Shown here one piece after another: positions 1-8,357 of a stretch of DNA of 41,400 bases. The position numbers and the translations under genes were made by a program. Within the stretch, counting starts at the first letter, position 1, and every line of letters starts with the position of its first letter. The stretch lies in NCBI GenBank assembly GCA_020052975.1, contig JAGVOC010000168.1:1-41400 (forward strand), read 5' to 3'. Source of the stretch: Desulfobacterales bacterium. GTDB taxonomy: Bacteria; Desulfobacterota; Desulfobacteria; Desulfobacterales; RPRI01. The notes below the pieces were generated by a model. The model saw only the letters and a program-made list of their open reading frames with translations, had not been told where the DNA came from and did not search any database.

Positions 1-507
1 CCCGTAACAACCGACCGGTCTTACCCGAACAACCTCAACGCCGAACATGGCGGCGTGATTCAGACACTGTAACTCACCGGCCCATTTTGTAATAGCGTAA
101 TCGTTCATTTGCTTGATAGGTACACGCTCCATTACATCTTCCGACATTAAACCATCATAATCCCCATAAACCTCCGCGCTGGAGAAAAAAATCATCTTAA
201 ATCTGTGTTGCTCCTGCAACCTAAGCATATTCTTAGTTCCTATGGTATTTGTCCGCCAGAGGTTTTCATAATGATCCTCACCATTCCAACGCCCATACTC
301 TGCAGCCAAGTGATAGACGTACTCAAACTTGTGTTGTCTGAAAATCGAATCCATCTGCTGATACACACCCGTGTCTGCTTTGAGATGCTGCGGATATTCT
401 CCCTGTAAAATGTCACATGTCCATATATCATGCCCGCGTGAGCAAAGTTCGTTTGTGAGATTGGTACCAATAAATCCTCTTCCGCCTGTAATAAGAATTT
501 TGGCCAT
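1..507 (-). CDS. NAD-dependent epimerase/dehydratase (extended SDR), 3' end outside the window
   Basis: The reading frame is open from an ATG at 507 to the window edge (169 residues seen), so the C-terminus is missing. The N-terminal Rossmann glycine motif is GGRGFIG (residues 8-14). The active site shows SSAEVYG (109-115) followed by YAITK (Tyr137, Lys141), the extended-SDR Ser/Tyr/Lys arrangement. The EVYGD stretch recalls UDP-glucuronate decarboxylases and 4,6-dehydratases, but Ala precedes the Glu where dehydratases have Asp, Ser or Thr, so epimerase, decarboxylase or dehydratase cannot be decided. It presumably remodels a nucleotide sugar for the polysaccharide. It is the last gene seen of the minus-strand locus and starts 31 bp after wecB ends. 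A GAGGAGAA-like ribosome binding site lies just upstream of the ATG. Confidence 0.85.
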   Translation of the reverse strand, partial: MAKILITGGRGFIGTNLTNELCSRGHDIWTCDILQGEYPQHLKADTGVYQQMDSIFRQHKFEYVYHLAAEYGRWNGEDHYENLWRTNTIGTKNMLRLQEQHRFKMIFFSSAEVYGDYDGLMSEDVMERVPIKQMNDYAITKWAGELQCLNHAAMFGVEVVRVRPVGCYG

Positions 508-538
508 GCATTCTCCTCGTTTGTCGATTCTGAATCGT

Positions 539-1672
539 TTATCTTACTTTTGCCAGAATATCCACAATCCTCTGAGCCGCCTGACCATCTCCATAGGGAT
601 TGTTCACTGCCGCCATTGCCGCACGTTGGTCAGAATTACGCAACAATTGCGTTAGTCCTTCCACAATTCGTTCCCTCTGAATGCCAACCAAAAGCGCGTT
701 GCCGGCGGTGATACCTTCCGGACGCTCGGTTGTTTCGCGCATCACCAAAACAGGCTTGCCCAGAGATGGCGCTTCTTCCTGCACCCCACCTGAGTCCGTC
801 AGCACAATTATGGAATGATTCATCAACCACACAAATGGCGCGTAGGACAACGGCTCAATCAGATGAATGCGCGGATGCCCTCCCAAGATGCGATTGACTG
901 GTTCACCGACGTTTGGATTGAGATGTACAGGGTAAACAAATACGACATCCATAAAACTATCCGCAATTGCCCGGATTGCAAGGCAAATATTGTCAAAGCC
1001 GTCTCCAAAACTCTCTCGTCTGTGGCCCGTAACAAGGATGACTTGCTGGTCTTTTATTGCTTCAAACAATCCCTTTGGTAATTCAGGAGGTGCGGCTTGC
1101 ACTCGTTCCCGCACCCATAGGAGTGCATCAATCACTGTGTTGCCTGTCACGAATATGGTTGGATTCGCTATGCCCTCGTCCAGTAATGCCTGCCTGGCCG
1201 TTTCGGTTGGTGCAAAGTGTAAATCGGCAATACGCCCTACCATACATCTGTTGATCTCTTCGGGGAATGGTGCATACTTATTGCCCGTACGCAATCCTGC
1301 TTCTAGATGACCGACCTTTATCTGATGATAATACGCAGTCAATGCACCGCAGAATGCAGTGGTTGTATCACCCTGCACTAAAATTACATCGGGCTTTTCC
1401 TGGGAAACAACATTATCAAGTCCTTCCATCGCACGGGCCGTCACTTGCGCCAGCGTTTGCCCGGGTGACATAATATCCAAGTCATAATCTGGCTTAATGC
1501 CAAAAAGAGCCAGCGGCTGGTCAAGCATCTCACGGTGTTGGGCTGTAACACATACTGGAAAATTAAACAAATCCTGTCGGCGTTTCAGTTCCAGCACGAC
1601 AGGTGCAAGTTTAATTGCTTCCGGACGCGTACCGATGATGGTTAATATCTTTTTTTTCATATCTTTCTTCAT
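539..1672 (-). CDS. wecB: UDP-N-acetylglucosamine 2-epimerase (non-hydrolysing, WecB type)
   Basis: The protein (377 aa, normal family length) interconverts UDP-GlcNAc and UDP-ManNAc in the cytoplasm. Family motifs are all present: GTRPEAIKLAPV near the N-terminus, QGDTTT, HLEAGLRT, GHRRES, and TDSGGVQEE in the C-terminal UDP-binding half. The fold is a GT-B-like two-domain epimerase. The ATG at 1672 overlaps the DUF362 stop as ATGA, which argues for translational coupling; an ATG four codons later (1660) has a slightly better purine tract (GAAAG) and could be used instead. UDP-ManNAc could serve directly as a polymer precursor. The gene lies 21 kb from the NeuB-like synthase and is not the hydrolysing NeuC type, so a link to nonulosonic acid synthesis is uncertain. 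Confidence 0.95.
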   Translation of the reverse strand: MKKDMKKKILTIIGTRPEAIKLAPVVLELKRRQDLFNFPVCVTAQHREMLDQPLALFGIKPDYDLDIMSPGQTLAQVTARAMEGLDNVVSQEKPDVILVQGDTTTAFCGALTAYYHQIKVGHLEAGLRTGNKYAPFPEEINRCMVGRIADLHFAPTETARQALLDEGIANPTIFVTGNTVIDALLWVRERVQAAPPELPKGLFEAIKDQQVILVTGHRRESFGDGFDNICLAIRAIADSFMDVVFVYPVHLNPNVGEPVNRILGGHPRIHLIEPLSYAPFVWLMNHSIIVLTDSGGVQEEAPSLGKPVLVMRETTERPEGITAGNALLVGIQRERIVEGLTQLLRNSDQRAAMAAVNNPYGDGQAAQRIVDILAKVR

Positions 1673-2652
1673 GGAGCAATGGGCCTCTTGCGAAATGTAT
1701 ACATGATGTCATGGAGCAGTTTCGCCCACATGGAAAAATAAAACAGGTGCGTTAGTTGCTTGGAATGAAAAGCCGCAAGTGCAGGGTAATTCCAATAATT
1801 TCTTTTTAGTGTAAATCTCCTTTTCAAAGTAACAGGATCTCCGATGATTTGAATTTCATCTTTCCCTGGCATGAACCCGTATTTCTCTGCCATCTTCAAA
1901 TGGCCAATCCGTTGCCAATTAAACCCCATCATGCCGGACACAACCCGATCAAAAGCCCCCAATGAATTTGAGGCTGCAAACCAATTGATTTCTACTGGGT
2001 CACCCATCATAGGACCATTGTTGTCCAGACCATACCTCCCATCTAAGAATGCATAACGAAATCTTAGAACATCGCAAACTTGGCTGATAATTTCATCAAA
2101 CACATAATGATTCTTCAGACGCATCGTATCCGGCAGGCACCCCCATTGATTCTTGAACGAAAGGGTGATTCCCGTCATGCAGTGAACTTTTGGGAGGGGG
2201 CAGGTGATGGAAAAATCGATGTCGCTGAAAAATAATTCAGGAAGTTTCAGTGAATATGGCTTCCCGTTAGCTTGCAATTCTACCGTACGTGTCTCCAGGT
2301 GAGATAAATTTACGATTTCAACATTTGGATAGGTTTCTGCAATTTCATAGAATCCCATACCCTTCATGGCATCCGTCATTGAGAAGCTGTTATATCCTCC
2401 TTCGCCCTCGCCTATATATATTTTCGTCGTTGTGTTTATATTTCGCAACGCGGCAACGAGAGCCGCAACGAAATCTCCCCGGGTTGTAACCCCCGCCTTG
2501 AAATGAGGGTAGGTCAGGTTAGGCTTTATGAATATAGACCTTGCCTCATTGAATGCGGCAAGCAATCCTATGTCAACGAAAGAACTTGAGAACTGATCAG
2601 AAAGTCCTGCATTGTGAGCGGCCAATTTATCAACGATTACAGCAAACATCAA
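1669..2652 (-). CDS. DUF362 domain-containing protein
   Basis: A 327-residue protein with the DUF362 signature: an early IFIKPNLTYP stretch, a central PLPKVHCMTGITLSFKNQWG segment matching the family's PK-K-H-TGVTLSLKN pattern, and an IGDP motif late in the chain. No ferredoxin-like four-cysteine cluster is present, unlike some DUF362 proteins. The biochemical role of the family is poorly defined and I do not assign one. The gene overlaps both neighbours by 4 bp (GT4 upstream, wecB downstream), so it is surely co-translated with polysaccharide genes. It may act on a glycan or precursor, but that rests on context only. Confidence 0.8.
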   Translation of the reverse strand: MMFAVIVDKLAAHNAGLSDQFSSSFVDIGLLAAFNEARSIFIKPNLTYPHFKAGVTTRGDFVAALVAALRNINTTTKIYIGEGEGGYNSFSMTDAMKGMGFYEIAETYPNVEIVNLSHLETRTVELQANGKPYSLKLPELFFSDIDFSITCPLPKVHCMTGITLSFKNQWGCLPDTMRLKNHYVFDEIISQVCDVLRFRYAFLDGRYGLDNNGPMMGDPVEINWFAASNSLGAFDRVVSGMMGFNWQRIGHLKMAEKYGFMPGKDEIQIIGDPVTLKRRFTLKRNYWNYPALAAFHSKQLTHLFYFSMWAKLLHDIMYTFRKRPIAP

Positions 2653-3761
2653 ATTAAGGCTTTCTGTAATTCACTTACGGTTTTCTGAGCACACACTTCC
2701 CATGAAAACTTGGAGGCAATACTTTTGCCAGTATTGGATAGGGCATCTTTTTCGGGCTTATCCAAAGATAAAACCTTCCGAATCAATTGAGCCAGTGTCT
2801 TGGCGTCTTTTGGCGGATAGTAAAAAGCTGAATTACCAAAAAATTCCGGCAGTGGTGGGTTTTCAGAGGCAATATTCACGCAGCCGTAGCTCATTGCCTC
2901 CAAGGCGATATTAGGGCAGGCTTCAACACGGCTGGTCATAATGAAAGCATCGCAATGAGAGTAACACCAAGCCATTTCAGAATCATTCATTTTGCCGAGC
3001 CAATGAATACGTTCTGTTATTCCTAAATTTTCAGCCATTTTCTTCAATTTACTAAAATAGGGCTCCATTCCGGGATCCACATTTCCACCAACGGCCAATT
3101 GAACGGGCTGTTCTGTATTCAGAATCGCTAATGCCCGAATAATGTCTTCTAATCCTCGGGCCGGCCGTATTGAGCCAGCGGTGAAAATAAATAGAAATGA
3201 TTTTAGTAACGCGATGGCGCCATGATCATCCGCGCTTGCCTGAGTAGTGAGGTCAATGCCATGATAGACAAGATCGATGCGATCCGATGCGATCCTCCAT
3301 TTCTCAGTCAAATACGTTTTCACAAATTTCGAAATAGCGATCACCCTGTGTGCTCGCCTGCACGCATATAGATTAGCCATGTAACGACCGATATTCTTTA
3401 TGCACTCCTTCAGCGGATTTCCCTGAAAAGGGACGACAAGCGGCTCCATATTTTGAATCATGGTGACGAACGGCGTTTTACCACAGTTGATCCACATGGC
3501 GGATGGAATAAAGACAACATCGAACTGGTGCGTGACCAATTCATTTCTTAACCAAGTCTTATTGTTAGACACATTGTCTGCGGGTATATTATGCAATGAG
3601 AACGCATTATTAGAAAAAATATCGGCATGGCCAACAGGTATATATACTTCTAACCCATCAACCCGTTTATCTTTTGCCATTAATGGCAGTATATTCTGCA
3701 GGTATTTACGGTACCCCCCACTCATCCCTCCAGCAGTTAAATTAACAATCGCTATCCGCAA
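2649..3761 (-). CDS. Glycosyltransferase family 4 (GT-B)
   Basis: A retaining GT-B glycosyltransferase that would add one sugar from a nucleotide donor to the lipid-linked repeat unit at the inner face of the membrane. The N-terminal domain opens with RIAIVNLTAGGMSGGYRKYL (acceptor-side glycine loop). The C-terminal domain has the donor-site pattern EACPNIALEAMSYG, the E-x7-E motif of GT4. The frame is open to an ATG at 3815, but that ATG has no ribosome binding site and would overlap the transaldolase gene by 32 bp. A TTG at 3761, directly before RIAIVNL, is preceded by GGAGAAAG and leaves a 22-bp gap, so I prefer it. The stop overlaps the DUF362 start by 4 bp. Donor and acceptor cannot be told from sequence. 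Confidence 0.88.
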   Translation of the reverse strand: MRIAIVNLTAGGMSGGYRKYLQNILPLMAKDKRVDGLEVYIPVGHADIFSNNAFSLHNIPADNVSNNKTWLRNELVTHQFDVVFIPSAMWINCGKTPFVTMIQNMEPLVVPFQGNPLKECIKNIGRYMANLYACRRAHRVIAISKFVKTYLTEKWRIASDRIDLVYHGIDLTTQASADDHGAIALLKSFLFIFTAGSIRPARGLEDIIRALAILNTEQPVQLAVGGNVDPGMEPYFSKLKKMAENLGITERIHWLGKMNDSEMAWCYSHCDAFIMTSRVEACPNIALEAMSYGCVNIASENPPLPEFFGNSAFYYPPKDAKTLAQLIRKVLSLDKPEKDALSNTGKSIASKFSWEVCAQKTVSELQKALI

Positions 3762-3783
3762 AATTATTTTCTTTCTCCACAAT

Positions 3784-4551
3784 TCAAATGAGATTATATT
3801 TCGCTTGCTTTGCATCGTGATAAAACATTTTGACTGTCTCTAAAGAGTATTCATTCAAATCTTTTCCAATAAGTTCCATTTTTTTAAGAATGTCATTTGT
3901 TACCGTTATAATGTGACATCCAAGACTGTCAGCCTGAAAAATGTTAAGCAACTCCCGGGGGCTTGCCCAAATTAATTCTGCATTTGGTAATAGACGAAGC
4001 GCTGTTAACATTTCCCCGATTATGGGAAGGGGATCCCGTCCTGTATCCGCAATCCGCCCAGCGAATACGGAGATGTAGCAGGGTGAACCGCCAACTATTC
4101 TTTTTAAAATATCATTTACTTGCACCAACGTCATCACAGCCGTAACGTTAACCTTTATCCCCGAATGACTCAGGCGTTTTACTAATTCGTATGAAGGTTC
4201 CCTACGCGTATTCATTACTGGGATTTTTACGTAGACATTCTCTCCCCAACCTGCAATCAAATGTGCCTGCCGTTCCATTTCAGAAAATTCATCAGATAAC
4301 ACCTCTAAAGATATGGGTCTGTCAGGTATAGCTTTGAGTAGGTTTTCGGCGAAACTTTGATAGTTGGTAATTCCTGCCTTTCGCATTAAGGTGGGATTGG
4401 TTGTAAAACCTTTTATATATGGGTGCTGATATGCATCAAGCATTCCTGCGAGGTTAGCTCCGTCAGCATATATTTTCACTCGCAGATCTTTCAGTTTATT
4501 TGAATATCTTTCCATAGTTGCTATTATGTCTGTTCTTTGGAGATTATCCAT
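3784..4551 (-). CDS. Transaldolase / fructose-6-phosphate aldolase-like (TalC type)
   Basis: A 255-residue class I aldolase of the transaldolase family. Visible are KIYADGANLAGM (the first-strand Asp), GFTTNPTLMRKAG with the conserved TTNPT, and VYVKIPV carrying the Schiff-base lysine. The start at 4551 has a strong GGAGG-type ribosome binding site and overlaps the HAD phosphatase gene by 28 bp. Transaldolases move dihydroxyacetone units and can form sedoheptulose 7-phosphate, the precursor of heptoses. Sitting directly downstream of a SIS isomerase and a GmhB-like phosphatase, it may supply or rework a C7 sugar phosphate for module C. Small transaldolases can also act as fructose-6-phosphate or dihydroxyacetone aldolases, so the substrate is open. 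Confidence 0.85.
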   Translation of the reverse strand: MDNLQRTDIIATMERYSNKLKDLRVKIYADGANLAGMLDAYQHPYIKGFTTNPTLMRKAGITNYQSFAENLLKAIPDRPISLEVLSDEFSEMERQAHLIAGWGENVYVKIPVMNTRREPSYELVKRLSHSGIKVNVTAVMTLVQVNDILKRIVGGSPCYISVFAGRIADTGRDPLPIIGEMLTALRLLPNAELIWASPRELLNIFQADSLGCHIITVTNDILKKMELIGKDLNEYSLETVKMFYHDAKQAKYNLI

Positions 4552-5069
4552 TGAGATGCCTCCTCCAATGATTTTAAGGTTATGTCTGCCTTGCTTTGCA
4601 CACTTTCATCATAACCGTAGTCAATAAAAATCGTTGTACAACCCGCAGATCGTCCTGCTTCAATATCCCTCCATCGATCGCCTACGAGGTAACTTTTTCT
4701 AATATCAATACTCCAATTAATAGCTGCATTGAATAAAAGTCCAGGCTTAGGTTTACGGCAGATGCAATTGTCAACGTCATCATGGTAGCAAGCCTGAATG
4801 TCATCTATGGGAAGTATACTAAGAAGCCTATTATTCATCTCTTCCACGACTTCGAGACTTTGCTTACCCCGCGCAACATCTGGCTGATTTGTGACAACTA
4901 TCAATAAAAAGCCTGCTTTTTTCAAGCGGTGACAGGCCTCAGGTACTCCCTTAATAATTTTCATCATACTGAGTCTATTAGGGGAATAGGGCTTCCCATT
5001 GCGTACGAGAGAATGAATTAAGACACCATCGCGATCAAGAAATACCGCTTTCACTTCACGCTTTCCCAT
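4524..5069 (-). CDS. gmhB: HAD-IIIA phosphatase, D,D-heptose 1,7-bisphosphate phosphatase-like
   Basis: A 181-residue HAD hydrolase related to GmhB and the HisB phosphatase domain. The nucleophile motif is FLDRDGVLI, motif II is VVTNQPDVARG, and motif III/IV are CRKPKPG and VGDRWRDIEAG. The zinc-loop ligands of GmhB (C-x-H then C-x-C) appear as CYH and CIC. GmhB removes the 7-phosphate from heptose 1,7-bisphosphate between the kinase and nucleotidyltransferase steps. Its position next to a SIS isomerase, with an HddA-like kinase and a nucleotidyltransferase further upstream, fits an activated-heptose route. It overlaps the SIS gene by 19 bp and the transaldolase gene by 28 bp. A related sugar bisphosphate remains possible. 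Confidence 0.82.
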   Translation of the reverse strand: MGKREVKAVFLDRDGVLIHSLVRNGKPYSPNRLSMMKIIKGVPEACHRLKKAGFLLIVVTNQPDVARGKQSLEVVEEMNNRLLSILPIDDIQACYHDDVDNCICRKPKPGLLFNAAINWSIDIRKSYLVGDRWRDIEAGRSAGCTTIFIDYGYDESVQSKADITLKSLEEASQWIISKEQT

Positions 5070-5650
5070 TTCATCTCAGAAATTTTCATGTCCGGATGGG
5101 AAACGAGAAGATGCCAGACGACAGCCTGGAAAGATTCCGTATGAGGCGTCACCGTTTCCGGGTTTACCGTGGGAATGATCACACAGGCATCGGCGACTTT
5201 TGCCGTGTAACCGCCATCCCGTCCTACGATGCCAAATACCTTGGCATTAACTTCTTTCGCATATTCGAGGGCCTTAACCAGATTCATACTGATGTTCTTT
5301 TCTGAATTGCCCCCGCCTACTGAAAATACGAAGACCCCATCGTTTTTTCTCAATCGACTCCCTTTCAACCAATTCACAAACGAGGTGTCCCAGCCGTCAT
5401 CATTCACACGCGCCGTTAATTCCGAGACATTGTCCGTGGGGGTATAGCTTTCAATCCCACAGATTTTCCTGAAGTCATTCACTGCATGGGCGGCATTGCC
5501 CGCCCCGCCACCGACACCAAGAATAAAAAGACGTCCTGCATCTTCGCGAACCTTAATCAGGAGGCGAATCATTTTTTCGATCTTATTCCTATCCAACCCA
5601 TCAATTACTGAGTGAACTTCCTTAAGGTAGTCAGCCACGTAGGATGTCAT
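5051..5650 (-). CDS. SIS-domain sugar-phosphate isomerase (GmhA-like)
   Basis: A 199-residue single SIS-domain protein. The phosphate-binding loop is ILGVGGGAGNAAH and a second SIS glycine motif is VFSVGGGNSEKN. In GmhA (sedoheptulose 7-phosphate isomerase) the first loop continues as H-x3-E; here the order is His55-Ala-Val-Asn-Asp59, so the second acidic ligand is Asp. The C-terminal Q/H ligand spacing also differs (FQAVVWHLL). It is therefore a divergent member whose substrate could be sedoheptulose 7-phosphate or another ketose phosphate. The start overlaps the upstream epimerase stop by 4 bp and the end overlaps the GmhB-like gene by 19 bp. It belongs to the module C heptose set. Confidence 0.8.
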   Translation of the reverse strand: MTSYVADYLKEVHSVIDGLDRNKIEKMIRLLIKVREDAGRLFILGVGGGAGNAAHAVNDFRKICGIESYTPTDNVSELTARVNDDGWDTSFVNWLKGSRLRKNDGVFVFSVGGGNSEKNISMNLVKALEYAKEVNAKVFGIVGRDGGYTAKVADACVIIPTVNPETVTPHTESFQAVVWHLLVSHPDMKISEMKWESVK

Positions 5651-6576
5651 ATGTTTCCTTTCTCCATTTCACTTTTAATATAGGAGATCGCATGTTTCAT
5701 GCCCGTGCGAAGGTCTGTCTTAACTATCCATCCCAAACCCTGCGCCGCAGAAATATCTGCCAAAGTCGTTTCTGCCTCACCGGGCAAATCAGGCTTTCGA
5801 ACTGGCGAGATACGAATGTCCAGCAAATCCGCGATCATCGAATAAATTTCATTGACGGAATAATTTACCCCCGAACCAAGGTTAAAAACCTGATTATCCG
5901 TTCGTTCATCCGTCAAACACTGGACATGAAAATCGTTGATATCATCCACATATACAAAATCACGCCGCTTTTCACCCGTGCCGTAAATAATGGGAGGCTC
6001 ACCCTTCAGAAGTTTAATAATGAAAGCGCTCATCACCGGCGGAATGGTTCGGCGGTAATCCTGTACTGGTCCATAGACGCAAAAATACCGCAAGGCTGTA
6101 AAGATAAGCCCAAAATAGCGATGATACGCATCAGCGAAGTACTTTGAAGACATCTTGCTGACGGCATAGAAACTTTCCGGCGCTTCATTACATTCAGAGG
6201 TGGGATACTTGCAACATCCTTCATACAAAGCGGAACTCTCTGCATAGACGATCTTTTTCACCATTGCCCGCTTTGCCGCTTCAAAAACATTAACTGTCCC
6301 TCTGACGTTGATATCGGCGGTTCCCACCGGATCGCATTGACAGTCGGCAATGCAATTCTTCGCGGCAAAGTGAAAGACAACATCGACCCCATTGAAAAGG
6401 GAATACATGTCTTTATCCCGTATATCTTGAAGATGAAACACCACACCATCCGGAACATTCAGGCGCAAACCATAAACAAGGTTATCAATACCGATAACAT
6501 CATGGCCTTCCATTAATAGCCGATCCGCAAGATTGGACCCAATAAATCCGGCAACCCCAGTGATCAGAATTCTCAT
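5647..6576 (-). CDS. NAD-dependent epimerase/dehydratase (extended SDR, UDP-glucose 4-epimerase-like)
   Basis: A 309-residue extended SDR. The cofactor loop is ITGVAGFIGSN, the active site carries ESSALYEG and YAVSK (Ser, Tyr, Lys), and the substrate-binding half shows RYFCVYGP, RRDFVYVDD and NLGSG as in GalE/WbpP-type proteins. No Asp-Glu or Thr-Glu pair stands before the active-site segment, so 4,6-dehydration is unlikely; epimerisation or oxidation at C4 is expected on a nucleotide sugar. It follows the nucleotidyltransferase stop without a gap and overlaps the SIS gene by 4 bp, so it should act on whatever that transferase activates. Confidence 0.88.
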   Translation of the reverse strand: MRILITGVAGFIGSNLADRLLMEGHDVIGIDNLVYGLRLNVPDGVVFHLQDIRDKDMYSLFNGVDVVFHFAAKNCIADCQCDPVGTADINVRGTVNVFEAAKRAMVKKIVYAESSALYEGCCKYPTSECNEAPESFYAVSKMSSKYFADAYHRYFGLIFTALRYFCVYGPVQDYRRTIPPVMSAFIIKLLKGEPPIIYGTGEKRRDFVYVDDINDFHVQCLTDERTDNQVFNLGSGVNYSVNEIYSMIADLLDIRISPVRKPDLPGEAETTLADISAAQGLGWIVKTDLRTGMKHAISYIKSEMEKGNI

Positions 6577-7308
6577 TTAGCGTCTTTTATCAGCCATCCC
6601 CAAGGAAATTTTCTCCGCAAGAACATTCGCTCTTTCATAAGCCTCCAAGGTATCAATCCCGATGATCGGCTCATCCATCTTCACCGCATACATTTTTTGA
6701 CTTGCATGGAGAACCTTGGGAAAAACCTCATAGCTGAAATCACAATACTGATCCGGAGGAATAAACTGAAATATCCTTGGATCCATGAAGAAAAATCCGG
6801 CATTAACATAATGGCTGGTCACTTCTTCGCTTTTCGGTTTTTCAATGATCCTCTGGATATGTCCATTCTCCGCAATTTCAATCATGCCACTCTGCGACAC
6901 ATCTTCCCGCCAGTGGACGGCCATTACTGCGATAGTCCGCTGGAGTTCAAAAACATCTCTCAGTTCCTGTAAGTTGCATTGGCTGAAATTATCACCATAG
7001 ATGAGATAAAAGGGTTCATCAAAGAAATCCGCCACCTTCTTAACGGCGCCCGCCGTCCCCAACAATATCTGCTCGAATGAATAATGGACCTTCAAACCAA
7101 ATTGCGACCCGTCACATATAAACGCCTTGACCTGTTCCGGAAGATAATGAAGATTGATCACGCATTCTGTAACGCCATGTTCTTTCAACCAGCTTAATGT
7201 CCACTCAATCAACGGACGCCCCGCCAAAGGCATCAGGCATTTCGGCCTGTTATCCGTTAGTTGTTTCAGCCGGGTCCCCATTCCGGCAGCCAGGATCATC
7301 GCTTTCAA
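6577..7308 (-). CDS. Sugar-1-phosphate nucleotidyltransferase (HddC/mannose-1-P guanylyltransferase-like)
   Basis: A 243-residue GT-A-fold nucleotidyltransferase that would join a sugar 1-phosphate to NTP. The N-terminal signature is ILAAGMGTRLKQLTDNRPKC with a following MPLAGRP; a metal-binding acidic site is seen in LIYGDNF; IIEKP and YVNAGFFFMD complete the family pattern. The length fits the short HddC/GMPP core without a C-terminal beta-helix. The first codon is TTG at 7308, with GAGG upstream; an ATG three codons later (7299) is the alternative. Between a Gfo/Idh gene and an SDR gene, it probably activates the module C sugar, perhaps a heptose 1-phosphate. Nucleotide specificity (GTP or other) is not readable. 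Confidence 0.87.
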   Translation of the reverse strand: MKAMILAAGMGTRLKQLTDNRPKCLMPLAGRPLIEWTLSWLKEHGVTECVINLHYLPEQVKAFICDGSQFGLKVHYSFEQILLGTAGAVKKVADFFDEPFYLIYGDNFSQCNLQELRDVFELQRTIAVMAVHWREDVSQSGMIEIAENGHIQRIIEKPKSEEVTSHYVNAGFFFMDPRIFQFIPPDQYCDFSYEVFPKVLHASQKMYAVKMDEPIIGIDTLEAYERANVLAEKISLGMADKRR

Positions 7309-7311
7309 GAA

Positions 7312-8343
7312 TCAAACCTCGCTGATTTTCACATGCCTGTGTTCTTTAGCAGAACAATAAACAGCTGCCAGCAAGCGATTGGCTTCCAGACCGTCTCGCC
7401 CACTTCCCAAAGGTTCTCGTGATTCCTGAATGGCTTGTACAAATTCTTTCCACTCCAAATCCCACGACATGTCCGGACCATCGAAAATTATAACTTCTTC
7501 GTCAGGAATGCCCCCGATGTATTCCCGATCTTTCTTTGGACGTTTACCAACAGTTAATTTTTCAGGACCGTAGCTTCCCCCCAATCCCTCGATGATTAAG
7601 TAGCCTGCCTCGCCGAATATCTCGAACGTAAAGCGATTTTTCCATTGTGTCCAACAGGTGTGCATGGAAGCTATTTGCCCTGCCGCCGTTTTGAAAACAG
7701 CAAAGGCATTGTCTTCAACATCCATCTTCCAGAAATATGTTGGCGTATAACCAAAGGCTTCCTCAAAATCACCCAGAAACCACCGGAAAAGATCGACGAC
7801 ATGAACCCCTTGATCCAAGAGTTCTCCACCGCCGCAAATATCCTTGCTGGCCCGCCATTCCTTTTCATAACCGGGACGACCGCCGTGACCATAAATACAG
7901 CGAATAAAATAAATGGGTCCGATCCCCCCACTTACAACAAGTTCATGTGCCTTCCATATTGCCGGATGATGCCGGTGATTGAATCCTGTTTTGAGGATAA
8001 CGCCATGTTGTTTTGCGGCTTCTACCATCTCCGCAGATTCCAGGACATTTCTGCCAAGGGGCTTCTCACAAAGAACATGAATCCCTTTTTGAATGGCCGC
8101 CAACGCAATTTCCTTAAGAAATCTGTTCGGTGTCGCTACGACAACTGCATCAAGCTCCTCCGTCGCAAGCATATCCGCCCAATTAGCATAATAGCTTTGA
8201 GGATTCAAATCCTTAGCAGTACCCACTGCAACATCTGCGGTACAGATAAATTTTGAATGCCGATCATTTTTAATGACAGCGGCCCTTTTTTTGCCTATTA
8301 AGCCACAGCCTACAATCCCGACTTTAATCACCTTATTATCCAT
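7312..8343 (-). CDS. Gfo/Idh/MocA family oxidoreductase
   Basis: A 343-residue NAD(P)-dependent sugar oxidoreductase. The Rossmann loop is GIVGCGLIGKKRA, the family's EKP motif appears as VLCEKPLGRN, and the substrate-site segment contains GGGELLDQGVHVVDLFRW, in which the D-x3-H pair is conserved. Members oxidise or reduce a ring hydroxyl or ketone. It starts 14 bp after the classical SDR gene and ends just before the nucleotidyltransferase gene. It could perform one redox step on the module C sugar, possibly paired with the SDR. Two further Gfo/Idh paralogues at 21.5-22.5 and 26.2-27.3 kb belong to a separate gene group. Confidence 0.88.
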   Translation of the reverse strand: MDNKVIKVGIVGCGLIGKKRAAVIKNDRHSKFICTADVAVGTAKDLNPQSYYANWADMLATEELDAVVVATPNRFLKEIALAAIQKGIHVLCEKPLGRNVLESAEMVEAAKQHGVILKTGFNHRHHPAIWKAHELVVSGGIGPIYFIRCIYGHGGRPGYEKEWRASKDICGGGELLDQGVHVVDLFRWFLGDFEEAFGYTPTYFWKMDVEDNAFAVFKTAAGQIASMHTCWTQWKNRFTFEIFGEAGYLIIEGLGGSYGPEKLTVGKRPKKDREYIGGIPDEEVIIFDGPDMSWDLEWKEFVQAIQESREPLGSGRDGLEANRLLAAVYCSAKEHRHVKISEV

Positions 8344-8357
8344 GAATGCCTATTGAT

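Noticed and set aside
3276..3295. Tandem 10-base repeat (GATGCGATCC twice)
   Set aside because: It encodes a repeated RIASDRID-type segment inside the GT4 gene; two short copies are compatible with chance and codon usage.
5644..6147. Plus-strand open frame of 167 codons
   Set aside because: It is antisense to the extended SDR gene, whose protein motifs are unambiguous; the plus-strand translation resembles nothing.
7645..8256. Long plus-strand open frame (203 codons)
   Set aside because: It lies wholly within the Gfo/Idh gene on the other strand, shows no family motif and has no plausible operon context.
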